Notes under the pieces: model-generated
Seen by the model: the letters and a program-made list of their open reading frames with translations, nothing else
Told to the model about the DNA's origin: nothing
Database searches by the model: none
Assembly (NCBI GenBank): GCA_022818135.1
Contig: JAFMSR010000014.1
Span: forward strand, 42,594,924-42,658,923
Direction: 5' to 3'
Length of the DNA: 64,000 nucleotides
From: Saxidomus purpurata
Taxonomy: Eukaryota > Mollusca > Bivalvia > Venerida > Veneridae
Position numbers and translations under genes: made by a program
Part shown: positions 36,995 through 46,879 of the stretch, piece by piece
Layout of the letters: each line of letters begins with the position of its first letter
Numbering within the stretch: the stretch's first letter is position 1

Positions 36995-39900
36995 TTATTA
37001 AAATCAGGACCACATGTTAACTTATACGGCTTGTTCAGACACTTCTCCACCAGCGTCAGTGTATTTTTGAAGACCCAATTTTGTACTATTTTGTAGCATT
37101 ATGTCTTTCCCTGGTCACAGTAAGTCATAAGAGGATTAACTGTTTTTCAATGGTATAATTATGTAGATCTTAAAGGTCACAGATATATATCTAATAAGGA
37201 CAGCATTAGTCAAGCATTTAAACTTTCGGTGAGCATTTGAAAGTTGTGCACATGCAACCATTAAATTCTATATACTTTTGCAAATCTCAAAATCACTAAA
37301 ATTAATAGATGACCCTGTTTTAAGCCACAAAAAAGCTAAAATCACATAAAAAAATTCTAAAATTCTTCTGCTTTTGGACCCATTATAATTGGTAATTTAT
37401 CAATGGCCCAACTGGATCAACCTGTATTAGAGACCCTGTTTTAAACCACAAAAGCTAAAATCGATAAAAAATATTCTTCAGCTTTTGGACCCATATAATT
37501 TGTAATTTTCAATGGCGAAGACATATTCACTGGATCAACCTGAAGATCTGCCTAAGGTATCATGCCAACCTATATTCTTAATATTTCATTTTAGTACAAA
37601 GTCTAGACTGTAACAATGCAGACTCAGATTTGTGAAAATGTTCTAGTAGTCAAAACCAAGCGGTTCTGTTTCCACATATACAGCCCCAATAACAGCTATA
37701 ACGCCCAAATATAATATACAATTATTGAATAAGTTCAGGTCAATATAATCATATAGTTTTGTTGAAATCCGCTCAGGTCTACACATTATTTTCCAGGTCA
37801 ACAAATACTTTTGCGAACCCGGAATGTGATACCTATCAGCCAATCAGGATTAAATATTTATGATAGATATAAAATATGTATATATATACCTTCACAAATG
37901 ACTTCTAGCGCTGGAACAAAGTAATCGTCACAGAGAAGGGCAAAGCCAAGAAACATATATACTGCCACGAAGACATGGAGGGCGACGGCACCTTTCTTCC
38001 TCTGGTCCGAGGTGAACACATCTCTAGGAAACTGCTCTATGGCACGAGGCGTACAGTTAAATGTTGGTAGCACTGACAGCAGAGATCTTGAGCTACCTGA
38101 AAACATTAACGATAAAAAGTCTTTACTGTAAACCAACTGCTTTTGCGTGATATTTACTTTTGCTATATTCGGGGAGGCCAGTTTTCCATGGAATCTTAAG
38201 AATCTTTATCCTTATTTTATATTGTTTCAATTTTTTTCTAAAATCATGAATTTAAACATGTCCAAATCAGTTTAACATAGAAAAAAACACGATCATTTTA
38301 ACATAGCGACATTAAAATTAATTGGTTTACAGTATTTCAAATTATATGATTCTTTTGTATTTTGATGAATGGCTACCAATCCCTGACAATTTGTAACTGA
38401 ACTTTATTGAATGTGTTGCAGTACAATATTACAGCATTGTAAACTCAACATGCAATTAGACGCGCTAGTTTACATACATCAGGTTGTTGCTTCATTTTAT
38501 CCCACTTGTGTTACAATAACCTTTGCTCAGCTGTCTCTGTGAAGATGATATTTATCAATTGTGTGGTCAAGTAGTTAGGTTGACTTATAATCACTAAACC
38601 TTTCAATAATTGAGTCATCATGGGTTCAACCCCTGCTACCAACCTGACTCTGTCTATGTGAGAAAAGTTTCTTATAAAAGATGTGAGTGTAGTACTGGTC
38701 CTTCACATTTGAATGATGGTAAATTGCTCATCTGTAAGTAATTTAAACTACTGCATGTACAGGTATGTACAGGTATGAAAAAAATGTACACCAACTTGAA
38801 ATTATGTATTAATCAGAAAATTCATTTTTTATCACTTTGGGGATAGGTGGTGAAAAACTTGCCTTCACTTAGTGCACAGGTGATGTAAAACTTGCAAACA
38901 TTTTGTGCACAAGTGCTAAATAAAACTTGCCTTCACTTAGTGCACAGGTGGTGTAAAACATGCCTTCACTTTGTGCACATATGGTGAAAAACTTGCATTC
39001 ACTTTGTGCATTGGTGGAGAAGAACTTGCCTTCACTTTGTGCACAGGTGGATGAGGTGGTGGAAAAAAAATGCCTTCACTTTGTTCAAAGGTGGTGAAAA
39101 CCTTGCCTCCTTGCTTAAATACAAGGCTGTGTATTCTAAAACATCTAAAGCTGTATTGCTTGATGAGTTAAAGCTAAATCAGTAATCTGAAAACAGATTT
39201 TTTCCTCCAGCCCTTGTGAATTACATTAGTATGCATCTGAACTTCACACCACGATATACTAACTTAGATATATCACTCAAAAGTAAAATCTTTTTTCGAA
39301 AGTATATTTAGATATATCTTGCAGACAGTAAACAATATACTTCCATGTATCTGTTACATATTCTTGTTTTCTACCTTACACCTGGCTACTGCTTAAAAAG
39401 CCTTTCATCAGCATTTGATGAATAGTGTTTATATCCGCATGCATGCAGAATATGACTGGCCTTTGATCAATGTGCTTTCAAGCTATTTAAGTTGTTAAAA
39501 GCATTTTTGAATTAGACACTCCTGTAACATGTGTAAAGAATTGGTGTGTGCGCAGTGGAATAACTCTACCTTTCTAACCCAAATGTAACAGATAGGTATC
39601 AAGTTGCCTTTTTGTCAACTTGTGGTAACTGAAACAGTCATGCCAATTCTTTGAATTCTTCATGATCTGATAAAATCTTATCAATAGGACATAAATTAGT
39701 ACAAACTGCAGATGATCTTTAATCTTAGTAAGTCCCCCATCTTGAACACTGATCAGCTTGTGGGCAACTGGGGGTTGTTGATAATAATAACAATAATAAT
39801 AATAATGATAATAATAGTTGTGCTTTTTTTTTTTTTTTTCCCCCCCCCCAGTAACAAACTTTAAAAATTGATAATAATATAAAAAAGAGTGGCCTAATAA

Positions 39901-42900
39901 CAAAAATATAAAATTATATTAATGAGGCAAACATTTTTTTAGCATGAGGCCCTTATTGAAGCCCTTAGAAGATCTCAGGAGTCGAGTTGCTCGAAGTGGC
40001 TTTTAAAGTATGGCTGTTAAATTAGGGTGTATCTAATATCAAAATGACTAACTGGGATAAAATCAGTATTGGTTTCTGAAGACAGGTTGCTGCCGTATTA
40101 AGGTGACGAATAACACTGGTTCAACTGTACAAGTAATTAAGAACTTCTACTGTAAGAATTTTTCTGTCCAATAAAGCAACACAAAGTCCTAAATTTATTC
40201 ACACCTGGCACACGAAATAGAGCAACACTACATAAAAACCGACCTTTGGCTTTAGTAATGGCTATGGATCTTTACCTGATCCAGCTGCCACATGATGAGA
40301 TCTGGCTTCATTTTTATTTATGACCATTTTAACAATATTTTACTTACATACAGGTAGACAGTTAATATAAACATGGTTCCTAGTATATATCAAAGGACTG
40401 AAAGGCTGGATGTGTCTGAACATCGGTCCTTGCACACATACATGTGTAAATATAAGATCCCATAGACTTCTACATTAGAATATGCAAACATAGACTATAC
40501 ACATACATTTGTGAATAATAGGACAACCCTTGCACTGTTATAAACTGAGACACAACGGTCCACAAATTTGACCTTTCACCATTTGTGTAAACTTTACTTG
40601 AGGCCCATGTGCTTACTTTCATTCATGACTATGTTCGCCTACCCTATGCAGTATCAAGCTGTGAATCGTAACTAAAACTGGATTTTGACAAAACGAACTG
40701 AAAATTTATGGTTTGAACAAGCTTTTTATGCATTCAAAAGTTATGGTTGCCCATGGTTGCCTTGGATGGTGGATTAAACCCCCCCCCCCGCCCCCCAGCT
40801 AGTCTTCGGCTTTTAGTGGATACAGTTATTGATGGGGTCACTTGTATACCCTTTATTTAAAACTAAGGCAGCTATTGTTAAAGAACTTTTATTCGTTTAG
40901 CTCTGTAAACCTGCATGTGTACAACAGTGGGTAATCAAAGGGTTGGCAAGCACAGTTTTCTTTGTTGGCCCTTTTGTCACTGCACTAAAAGCAAATTTGT
41001 CCAAAAGCGATTTTTCATAAGTGCATTCAACCTATAGACTTAAATTGGATATTTTTGGCACACTTAACCCCCTTGATTGAACTACTACAAAATGATCACT
41101 AAAATATCGAAAGCGTTTTTGTTTCCCCTGTTATTTCCAACCATCTGTGATGACACTAATCAATAGACACAAAAAATGGTACAAACTGCGTTATCAGCAA
41201 GCTTAGGTAAAATTGTACAAGCTCGGATTTTAAACAATTTATTTCTTTGAAGCTTTAGGGTTTATGTTGTTTTTGTGTTAATTTGATCATACATATTTTA
41301 ATTGGGTAATAGAAAACCCTTTTTTTTTTTTTTTTGGGTTTTAAAAAAAAAAAAAGAAAAAAAAAAAAAAAAAAAACTCCCCTTAAAAAAAAAATTTTTT
41401 TTTTTTTTTTTTTGGGTTTACGTATTTCATGGCTCTTACATTTCCCATGTCACACCGGTCTGACGATAAAAACCGCGTGGAATGTTCTGTGTTGTATTTA
41501 TTACAATTATAAGAAAATAACAATATGATATCATGCTATTTGAAACGTTTTGCATATTATACATCGGTTACTATATAATTTTTAAACTAGAGGACAGTAT
41601 ATCCATATATGGAACACTTGTTTGTATGTAAAGATGGTAGCATGCCCTGTAACTTATTGAATAAATAAATCGATCAACAAGTACAAAACAATTCTACATT
41701 GAAAATTGCAAACTTCCTCACATTAAGGGTCAAGTTGGTGACAGGGCTCACACCTATGACACTACATCAGTTCAAGGTTTACTAATTACAGGTCAGCAAG
41801 CTTATGCACTTTGCTTAGGAGGGGTATCACCGATTTTATATACAGTAACTGTTCACTGTTCATATTACTAAACAGTTGTACTTGTTAGCCTTACCCTGAT
41901 TGTAGCAACTTAAATTCTGTCCTTGCAAACAGTGCAGATATGTCATGATCTCTTCTGTTGATTTTTAAGTCGAAAATTTTCACTGAACCTCCCTTTGAAC
42001 TTTAATGGTACTGCCCAGTTTAGAAAATGGACAAGTTCATTTTAAAACTTTAGCAGGGTATGTGTTAATTCAGCTACTTGTACTTATTACACAGGTGCAA
42101 ACACTTAGATCATGTTGGATTTTGCACAACATGGCTCAAATTTTTACTAAACATATTCCTTTGAACAATTAATGGTACTGCCCAACTTGAAAAATAGACA
42201 AGTCAGTTGTAAAACTTTAGCAGGGTTTGGGTGAATTCAGTTTCTTGTATTTTTTTACTGCGGCTCCAATGATGTAGATAATGTTGAAATTTTGCACAGC
42301 ATGGCTCATTAAATATTGAAACCCCTTAACTTAGTTATGAGAAACAGATTGTGGCCTTGTCCCTGTCTTATTTCAGGTCATAACTTATTCAAAACACCGT
42401 GTGACAGCAAGTTCAGATGGCAATGTAAAACATATGTATTAAAGTAATTTGAAGAATACTAATTTATAAATGATGATTTATCTCACACGTCGAATTCTCA
42501 CATATGTCTCGATAAAACAGTGGTGTTAATTGCATGTGAAGAATAGTTTTTACACTAACAACATATTAAAAGCACAGTTATCTTCTTTTTTACCTTCTTG
42601 GGTTTATACTGCCTGTTTGAACAGTATGTCAGTCATATACATGTACAGGCAGGCAATTGATCTAACCAGCATTCCTGGAATTAACCAGTACTAGACACTT
42701 ATCCTCCGTAAGAAACTACCAACTTCTTCACATAATGACTCTGGGTTGTAGTTGGGCTTGAACCCAGGACCCTGGTCAATCAGTGAGACATTTAAATGAT
42801 TACAAATCAGCGCCCAAAACCATTCATTCAATAAAGGCTTCTGTTAATTGGGTAATTTTTTGCATGACAAAAATTTTGTAATTTGTGAGCAGACAGACTT

Positions 42901-45900
42901 ATTTGCGAATTTTTAATTTGTCAAAGGAGAATTCTGTCATAGTAGATCTATGTGAAATGAATCTTTTGTGAGATTTTTATATAAGCGAAGTGGGAAAGTT
43001 GCAAAATAGCAAAAATTAAGCCATCATCGCAATATAACCCAATTTACAGTATCTCATATGACATGCATTATACTGCTGAAATTTCTGGCATGATATTCCC
43101 CCCCCCACACACACACTGCATCCAGATAAAGAAACTTGACTTGTATTCTTTGGGTCTGATGCCCTTTCCAACAGTATTTCAGTTATTGCAGTTGAGCAGT
43201 TGCTCTAACTATTGTACCGAGACCAGCACTAGACCCCAATCCTGCATAATAAAATTGCCTACTTTCCCACTTAAAGAAATATGGTCGGTTGCAGGGCTCA
43301 AACCTGTTGTACCCTCTACAAGCTCAATCATTGAGAGATAAGAAACTGCTATGTATGATGTAGAGAACTGAATGATGCACCAAGAACACTTGCATGTTGT
43401 ACTGCGGAAGTTTGACAGGTAACTGGTTGAGGGTTTGATACAAGTCCAACTTTTGATAACCACTGTAATTGTACGAGTTGAAAGCCTGTTCCAGCTTTCT
43501 TACATAAAGAGACATGGTCGATAGCAGGGCTCAAACCCATCAATGAAAGATTACAGTGATATCAAACCAGTGGCTCTAACAACTTGACCACGGAGGCAGA
43601 CTTCATCAATATTATATTAACCCTTACCCTGCTAAATTTTTTAAATGGACTTGTCCATCTTTCAATTCGGACTGTACCATTAGTTCCTTATAGGGGTGCT
43701 TACTACAAATATACTAATTGAAAAGCAACAAGTGCAGATCATGATCAGACTGTATGGATATGCAGACTGATCATGATCTGCACTGGTTAAAAAGGCAGCA
43801 ACTAATACCTCCAGCAAGGTTAGGTGTTAAATACAAGCTTCAATTTATGTTTGCGTGACTGTTCTGTAGACTACCTTAGAAGGTTTCTTTCAATCTGCAG
43901 CTGTATGTATCATTTATGTACACTTTTTACTAATATTAATAACTGTTTGCTTAATTAGCATATATTTCTAGTAATTACATATATTTCCAGATCCTATACT
44001 GTAACATATTTATGCTTATTATTGCTAAATATGTTGATATGGTATAAAAGGTTCTATACTGGTTGGGGACCTCCAAACCCGGACGACCATCAAACCGGAC
44101 ACTTGTTAAAACGCGTGAATATTTTGTTAATATTTACAATCATATGGTGTTGATCAAACAGACACTTGATTTCCATCCACAAAGTGTAACAACAACAGTT
44201 TAATGTAACCATTTGACCAGAAATCTCATTATTTATTTTGTCAGTCACTGAAAGCATGCTTACATTGTCGGGGGAAAAAGAGGAAAGTGACAGACTGTGC
44301 ATGTGCAATATTTCTGAGGCCCAGCAAAAAAAATTCACAAGTTAAACCTTTCATATTGATACTTCATTAATGTGTTAAATGATTGATACAGTTAACATTA
44401 TTTAAAAGCTAACATCACAATTTAACAAATCTATTTAAACTACCTGTCCAGAAACATGGTACAGTTGGTCAATAAAATATAGCAATTTGGTAACCCCACA
44501 GCCGGGCCTCAAAAATGTGATTGATTTAATCTGATGGGTTAATTAGTTAGCTTTTGTTTCGGAGAAGAACCTGACTTTCTACTGGTAAATTTTTGATTGC
44601 TAGATACAAAAATTGTCAGAGTTATCAAAAAATATGTTTGTAAAGTGTCTGGTTGTAGGACTCTAGCCAGTACAGAAACTTCTTGTCATTAATTTATGAT
44701 GTTACTTTGATATGATTTGATGAGTTACTACAGTGGAAACATAGAGACATTTTGGAGACTTCTTTTTTGATAATGAATGAACTAGCTGCATAGTAAATTT
44801 GCAGTGAATTGGATGCGTGCTGCCAGGCCGACATGTGCATTATATATTGAGCATGCCCAGTGGATTCCTTTCCAACATGAACTACTGTGGAGCCGCCCTG
44901 GCACAGTGGTAGCGTGTTTGCCTCAGAATCGAAGGGCCCCAGGTTCGATTCCTACCATAGCCATGTCAGTAGGGTCCTTAGGCAAGACTAACATAATTCC
45001 ACTTTGCTTTTCTCCCTTCGAAGTTTAATCCATCTGGAGTGGGTCTCGAGAGCGATTAATATAATATGAAAGAACTTGTAATCCCAAATAAATGAATTAG
45101 TATACAGCAAAACTTCGTTAACTCGAGCATCGATAACTCGAGAACCCCGGATAACTCGAGGACTCCTGTCGGTCCCGGCAATTTTACCTATATGTTTAAC
45201 CAGAAAATACTATGGATAACTCGAGCATCAATAACTCGAGAACCCCGGATAACTCGAGGTACACCTGTGGTCCCGCCAGGTAGATTTCTTACCAAATTAC
45301 CTGCGGCAACTCGAGGTCATTGATTATCAGATTTTTCTCACCTCCGATGGTGCATCATTATTTTGACATGTCATGGGTAAAACTTCTATTGTTAATTGAT
45401 TGTTCTGGTTAATTATCGATTAATCGGTCGTCCAGTGGCCAACGTGTATAAAATGTTTTTCCCACATTTAAATCGTCGTAAAGCATGTGTAATAACACCC
45501 ACTTGTTACTTTTATTTTGCCTATGCATAGCGATCTTTATTTATAATTTGATACATTTGTTGAACGATTAAAATGATATTAACTGTCATGTGTTTCTTTA
45601 TTTAACTCAGATGACATTTACAAAAAAACATATTAAAACATGCATCATAAATGATGTTTGTATTGCGTTTTTTTGAAAATGCCACGAGTGATGTGTTATA
45701 CCGATTCACTGGTGCTTTGCCTAAAAGACAACTGGTGTGAGTTAATAATCACTATTCGCTATTGAGACATTTGCAAACAAATTATACTTGGGCCATACTT
45801 GTCTAGCATACTGGTGGTCTGGCATTATTGGCAAGAGAAACTCAATTGACCGGCAAATACAGGGGACGACGTAAAGTTACATTACCCCGCCTTCTCCTTT

Positions 45901-46726
45901 AATCAGTTGTCAAACAGTAATTACCCTGATTATACATGTATGCAAACAAAACGAACAGGGTTTTGTCAAATAAGTACGAAAGGTAATCAGAGCTCGTGAG
46001 TTAATGTAATAAATACATTTTGTAAATGTATTAATCCGACTTCAACATAAAGGTCCTCAAATAACTCGTTGTTCATAAGATATATGACAGCAGAAAAAGA
46101 AAAACTTGAAAAATGTCCATGGTTCGGATAACTTGAGACCTCGGATAACTCGAGCATTTTACTCATCCCCTTGTGACCTCAAGTTATCGAGGTTTTACTG
46201 TATATATACATGAACTATTGGAGCGAATACAGCGGAAACCATCTATAACAAATTCCTGGGGACCTTAAATTAATTATGATTTACTTTACATTGTTCAAAT
46301 TTCAATGTATACAATATGATGAAATTTTGCAATGAGTATTTGGATATAACATTTTTCCTTTAAAATTTATTTTCTATCTTTACACAAAGATCATTATGAT
46401 CAAATCATGAGAATTAATTCTTGAACAATTTCAATCAAGTAGACCTCTTTTGTGTCCAAAATTAAACTAGATTCTGACCACTTGTTTCAAAGAAGAATAG
46501 GCAGTTTTTCATATTTCTAAATTCTTTTTCGAGATTCTGGCAGACTGTACCGAACATACATAACATTACTGATCTTCCTTTTAGCTTTTTCATTAAAAAA
46601 AATGACATATGGCAATGGCTGTAAACTACAAAGATAAAAAAGATGAAAGAAGAACTTACTATTATAAAAGATCAATTGAATATGAAAATATAAAGTTAAC
46701 CAACTGTTAAGTTTTGATTTTATCAT
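22927..46726 (-). CDS. SLC24A5: Sodium/potassium/calcium exchanger, NCKX5-like, ten exons
   Basis: Exchanges Na+ against Ca2+ plus K+; vertebrate NCKX5 acts in trans-Golgi/melanosome membranes. Exons in coding order: 46660-46726, 37890-38096, 35553-35653, 34625-34711, 29421-29521, 28315-28550, 27488-27580, 24856-25074, 23857-24084, 22927-23126. All have GT-AG borders and phases join to 512 aa plus TAA, like human NCKX5 (about 500). The alpha-1 repeat is intact: [18 protein letters not shown], then [17 protein letters not shown]. Exons 6-7 encode an acidic cytosolic loop ([13 protein letters not shown]). Alpha-2 reads [17 protein letters not shown] and [17 protein letters not shown]. The Asp of GSNVFD, tied to K+ dependence in NCKX2, is kept, but the usual GTS is [18 protein letters not shown] and LYELNIFG favour NCKX5 over NCKX1-4. 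Exon 1 is my proposal: ATG, KSK, then a hydrophobic run [13 protein letters not shown], donor GTAAGTTC, correct phase. Family certain; exon 1 and exact paralogue less so. Confidence 0.92.
23127..23320. mobile_element. MITE-like element in last intron of the exchanger gene
   Basis: Left TATACAGTTGAACCTCGTTT, right AAGTTAGACTGTATA, with repeated ATTTAAG/CTTAAAT-type motifs and an internal AGTACTAAAGTACT palindrome. It begins about 10 bases past the last exon's acceptor. Confidence 0.5.
24255..24425. mobile_element. GATCATGATC MITE, copy 2 (degraded)
   Basis: TAGATCATGATCAGCCGATAC, ACAATGGTATCGTCCA, CCATTTTAGAAATATACCAG match the order of the 849-1063 copy. Confidence 0.6.
25240..26225 (+). repeat. 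Dispersed repeat with GAGCTGTC/AGTCGAGC ends, copy 2
   Basis: Starts AAGAGCTGTCACATGACAGC then ACGCTCGACTATTCGAGTGC, and ends CTTCGAATAGTCGAGCTAAA. The 5' end holds a small stem (CTGTCACATGACAG). The interior carries two about 130-bp tandem units with AAAAGGGGCATAAATCTGTC and GTGTAGATGTTGATGGTA. It is the inverse-oriented partner of 3213-4160, in an intron of the exchanger gene. Confidence 0.8.
26655..26875. mobile_element. GATCATGATC MITE, copy 3
   Basis: Contains the paired motifs GTAGATCATGATCAGTCTAC and CAGTCTGATCATGATCTGCA, an internal hairpin, then ACAATGGTACTATCTAAATTG as in copy 1. Confidence 0.7.
28571..28842. repeat. Minisatellite, 30-bp unit, about 9 copies
   Basis: Unit GTAAGTCATGAAAAAATTAA then TTACAAGCAG, nearly perfect after the first copy. 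On the minus strand it gives a T-rich tract. The array begins 21 bases from the acceptor of exchanger exon 6 (28550/28551), inside the intron. The 10-residue periodic open frame (TYLLVINFF) is a by-product, not a protein. Confidence 0.95.
29152..29393 (-). repeat. tRNA-derived SINE, family A, reverse orientation
   Basis: TTGTTGTGTTTGATGTACGA at the tail, GGCGGGCAGTTTACCTAACC, AAATTGCCAACTTCCTCACA, and head with GGCTCGAACCCCTGACCC. It sits 28 bases from the donor side of exchanger exon 5. Confidence 0.8.
30724..30945 (-). repeat. tRNA-derived SINE, family B, reverse orientation
   Basis: ACTAATTTATTTACCCTCG at the tail, GTGTCTTGCCTACGGACACT, GGATCAAACCTGGGACCCTC (B box) and GCGCTACCGCTGCACCACGG (A box) in reverse complement. 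The three overlapping short frames are not genes. Confidence 0.85.
31500..31800. mobile_element. Diverged relative of the 17886-18308 foldback element
   Basis: ACAAGTAAAAATCTACAAAGC, TAATTTGATAGCATATAATT, AATACAGAAATTATTTACAAG, ACTGGAACCTTTATATTTGA and TTAATTTCAGACAGTTTGAG match the left half of the 17886 element. Confidence 0.6.
31810..32925. other. Intron sequence, no feature recognised
   Basis: A 93-codon open frame at 32015-32296 (+) lacks any domain I recognise and is opposite to the host gene; I do not call it. Confidence 0.35.
32929..33150 (+). repeat. tRNA-derived SINE, family B
   Basis: GAGGCACAGTGATAGCACGT (A box region), GGTCCCGGGTTCGATCCTTA (B box), CATAGGCAAGACACAGATAT, and tail AAATCAATTAGTACAAATT. 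Confidence 0.85.
34055..34612. repeat. Degenerate minisatellite of TGTCACA/CAGACAGA units
   Basis: Dozens of imperfect alternations of GGTGTCACACAGAGGTTTCA and CAGACAGACAAGG, about 12-27 bp per sub-unit. It lies directly beyond the donor of exchanger exon 4 (34625), so it fills the 5' end of that intron. The three overlapping open frames of 60-78 codons are by-products. Confidence 0.9.
34735..34925. mobile_element. MITE with GTGTGTTTCCGGTC inverted ends
   Basis: Left AGGCCAAACAGAAAAATATG then TGTGTTTCCGGTC; right GACCGGAAACACACATTTTT then TTGCCTTAC. About 190 bp. Fragments with TTGTGTTTCTGGTCTC (36265) and CACACATTTTTTGCTTGGCC (36810) flank the 36305-36745 repeat, so that repeat may have inserted into a second copy. 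Confidence 0.65.
35282..35483 (-). repeat. tRNA-derived SINE, family A variant, reverse orientation
   Basis: GGGGTTTCATGCCCATTTC, AAGTATTTCAGTTATGTACA, GGTGGGCAGTTAACCTAACC, GAAACTGCTACCTTCTTCAC and head GGGGCTCAAACCTATGCCCC. The 3' end differs from the copies ending in CAACAACAA but matches those at 42590 and 43130. Confidence 0.65.
36305..36745. repeat. Tandem repeat, about 125-bp unit, three copies
   Basis: Each unit has CACCAAGTTTAAGGATTTTA-like text, then GGCCAAAGCATTCTCAAGTT, TGGAAACCGTTT and CCTTTGACCTCAAAATCA. Ends in CTTCTTCGAAGGGGGACATA. Noncoding dispersed repeat. Confidence 0.7.
36880..36996. repeat. Homopolymer tract cluster (T15, T19, A34)
   Basis: Runs of T and A up to 34 bases within 120 bp, including T10 directly followed by A34. 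Possible assembly artefact or a pair of opposed poly-A tails. Confidence 0.85.
38125..38334. mobile_element. MITE with ACTGTAAACCAACT ends, copy 3
   Basis: Starts TACTGTAAACCAACTGCTTT and ends AAATTAATTGGTTTACAGTA. It sits 28 bases upstream of the acceptor of exchanger exon 2. Confidence 0.8.
38564..38750 (+). repeat. tRNA-derived SINE, family A, diverged
   Basis: GTCAAGTAGTTAGGTTGACT head, ATGGGTTCAACCCCTGCTAC B box, GAGAAAAGTTTCTTATAAAA, then ATGATGGTAAATTGCTCATC. Confidence 0.6.
38840..39112. repeat. Minisatellite, about 33-bp unit, seven to eight copies
   Basis: Units of the type GGTGGTGAAAAACTTGCCTT then CACTTTGTGCACA, imperfect, in exchanger intron 1. Confidence 0.9.
39113..41310. other. 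Intron 1 sequence without recognised genes
   Basis: AT-rich, with a TAATAATAA/T-run/C-run patch at 39780-39850 and a SINE-A-like fragment near 40340-40385. No coding exon seen. Confidence 0.4.
41319..41415. repeat. Homopolymer tract cluster (T16, A-rich 34, A10T19)
   Basis: TTTTGGGTTTT next to A-runs, then CTCCCCTTAAAA and a T-run ending TTTTGGGTTT: a near mirror-image arrangement of T-run-GGGTTT. It may be an assembly join. Confidence 0.8.
41888..42240. mobile_element. GATCATGATC MITE, copy 4, with its 3' part duplicated
   Basis: 41888-42068 matches the family (AATGGTACTGCCCAGTTTAG). The last 80 bases recur at about 42155-42240 (AATGGTACTGCCCAACTTGA, AAAACTTTAGCAGGGTTTGG), so the 3' part is tandemly duplicated with a 165-bp offset. 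Confidence 0.6.
42590..42830 (-). repeat. tRNA-derived SINE, family A variant, reverse orientation
   Basis: GGGTTTATACTGCCTGTTTG, AGTATGTCAGTCATATAC, GGCAGGCAATTGATCTAACC, AAACTACCAACTTCTTCACA and B box GGGCTTGAACCCAGGACCCT. Confidence 0.7.
42832..43052. mobile_element. MITE-like element, inverse copy of 17316-17510
   Basis: Shares TTGTGAGCAGACAGA and AAAGGAGAATTCTGT in reverse complement with 17316-17510 and ends CCCAATTTACAGTAT. Confidence 0.5.
43130..43605 (-). repeat. Two tRNA-derived SINE family A fragments, one interrupted or duplicated
   Basis: 43130-43345 is a near-complete variant copy. 43485-43605 repeats the head half (CTTACATAAAGAGACATGGT, GCAGGGCTCAAACCCATC, ACTTGACCACGGAGGC). 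Together they look like two adjacent copies or one copy split by 140 bp of other sequence. Confidence 0.6.
43617..43831. mobile_element. GATCATGATC MITE, copy 5, best-preserved ends
   Basis: Starts TTAACCCTTACCCTGCTAAA and ends AGCAAGGTTAGGTGTTAA, an imperfect terminal inverted repeat. The interior has GCAGATCATGATCAGACTG and CAGACTGATCATGATCTGC as a near-perfect internal hairpin. Confidence 0.75.
44057..44672. mobile_element. MITE with TACTGG imperfect terminal repeats
   Basis: Left TACTGGTTGGGGACCTCCAA, right (reverse complement) TACTGGCTAGAGTCCTACAA. Both continue into CCGGACACTT or CCAGACACTT, resembling the CCCGACACTT of the 56336 element. About 615 bp, noncoding. Confidence 0.55.
44893..45104 (+). 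repeat. tRNA-derived SINE, family B
   Basis: CCCTGGCACAGTGGTAGCGT A box region, CCCCAGGTTCGATTCCTACC B box, GGTCCTTAGGCAAGACTAAC body and tail AAATAAATGAATTAGTATA. The next element begins at its last TA. Confidence 0.85.
45105..46200. mobile_element. 1.1-kb nonautonomous DNA transposon, Tc1/pogo-like ends, TA target site
   Basis: Left end CAGCAAAACTTCGTTAACTC, right end (reverse complement) CAGTAAAACCTCGATAACTT, each flanked by TA. Left side carries several copies of GGATAACTCGAG or ATAACTCGAGAACCCCGG; the right side has matching GGATAACTCGAGCATTTTAC. No transposase reading frame, so it must depend on an outside transposase. The ends and TA duplication suit the Tc1/mariner superfamily (pogo/Tigger branch); that is inference. 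Confidence 0.8.
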
Positions 46727-46879
46727 GTCCAATGGTCTATAGCTACTTTAAAAGGCTTAAGACATGGGCTGGTAGATGAAAACAAATTATTTGCAATCAA
46801 TTTCTACATGAGTTATGATGACTGTCTTACTTATGTGTAATAATCCTTTTTTTTTCTTTTTACTGTTTCTAGTCCTGTT

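Noticed and set aside
599..45000. tRNA genes at the A/B-box segments of the SINE copies
   Set aside because: They lack a complete cloverleaf and recur with the same non-tRNA bodies and tails, so they are SINE heads.
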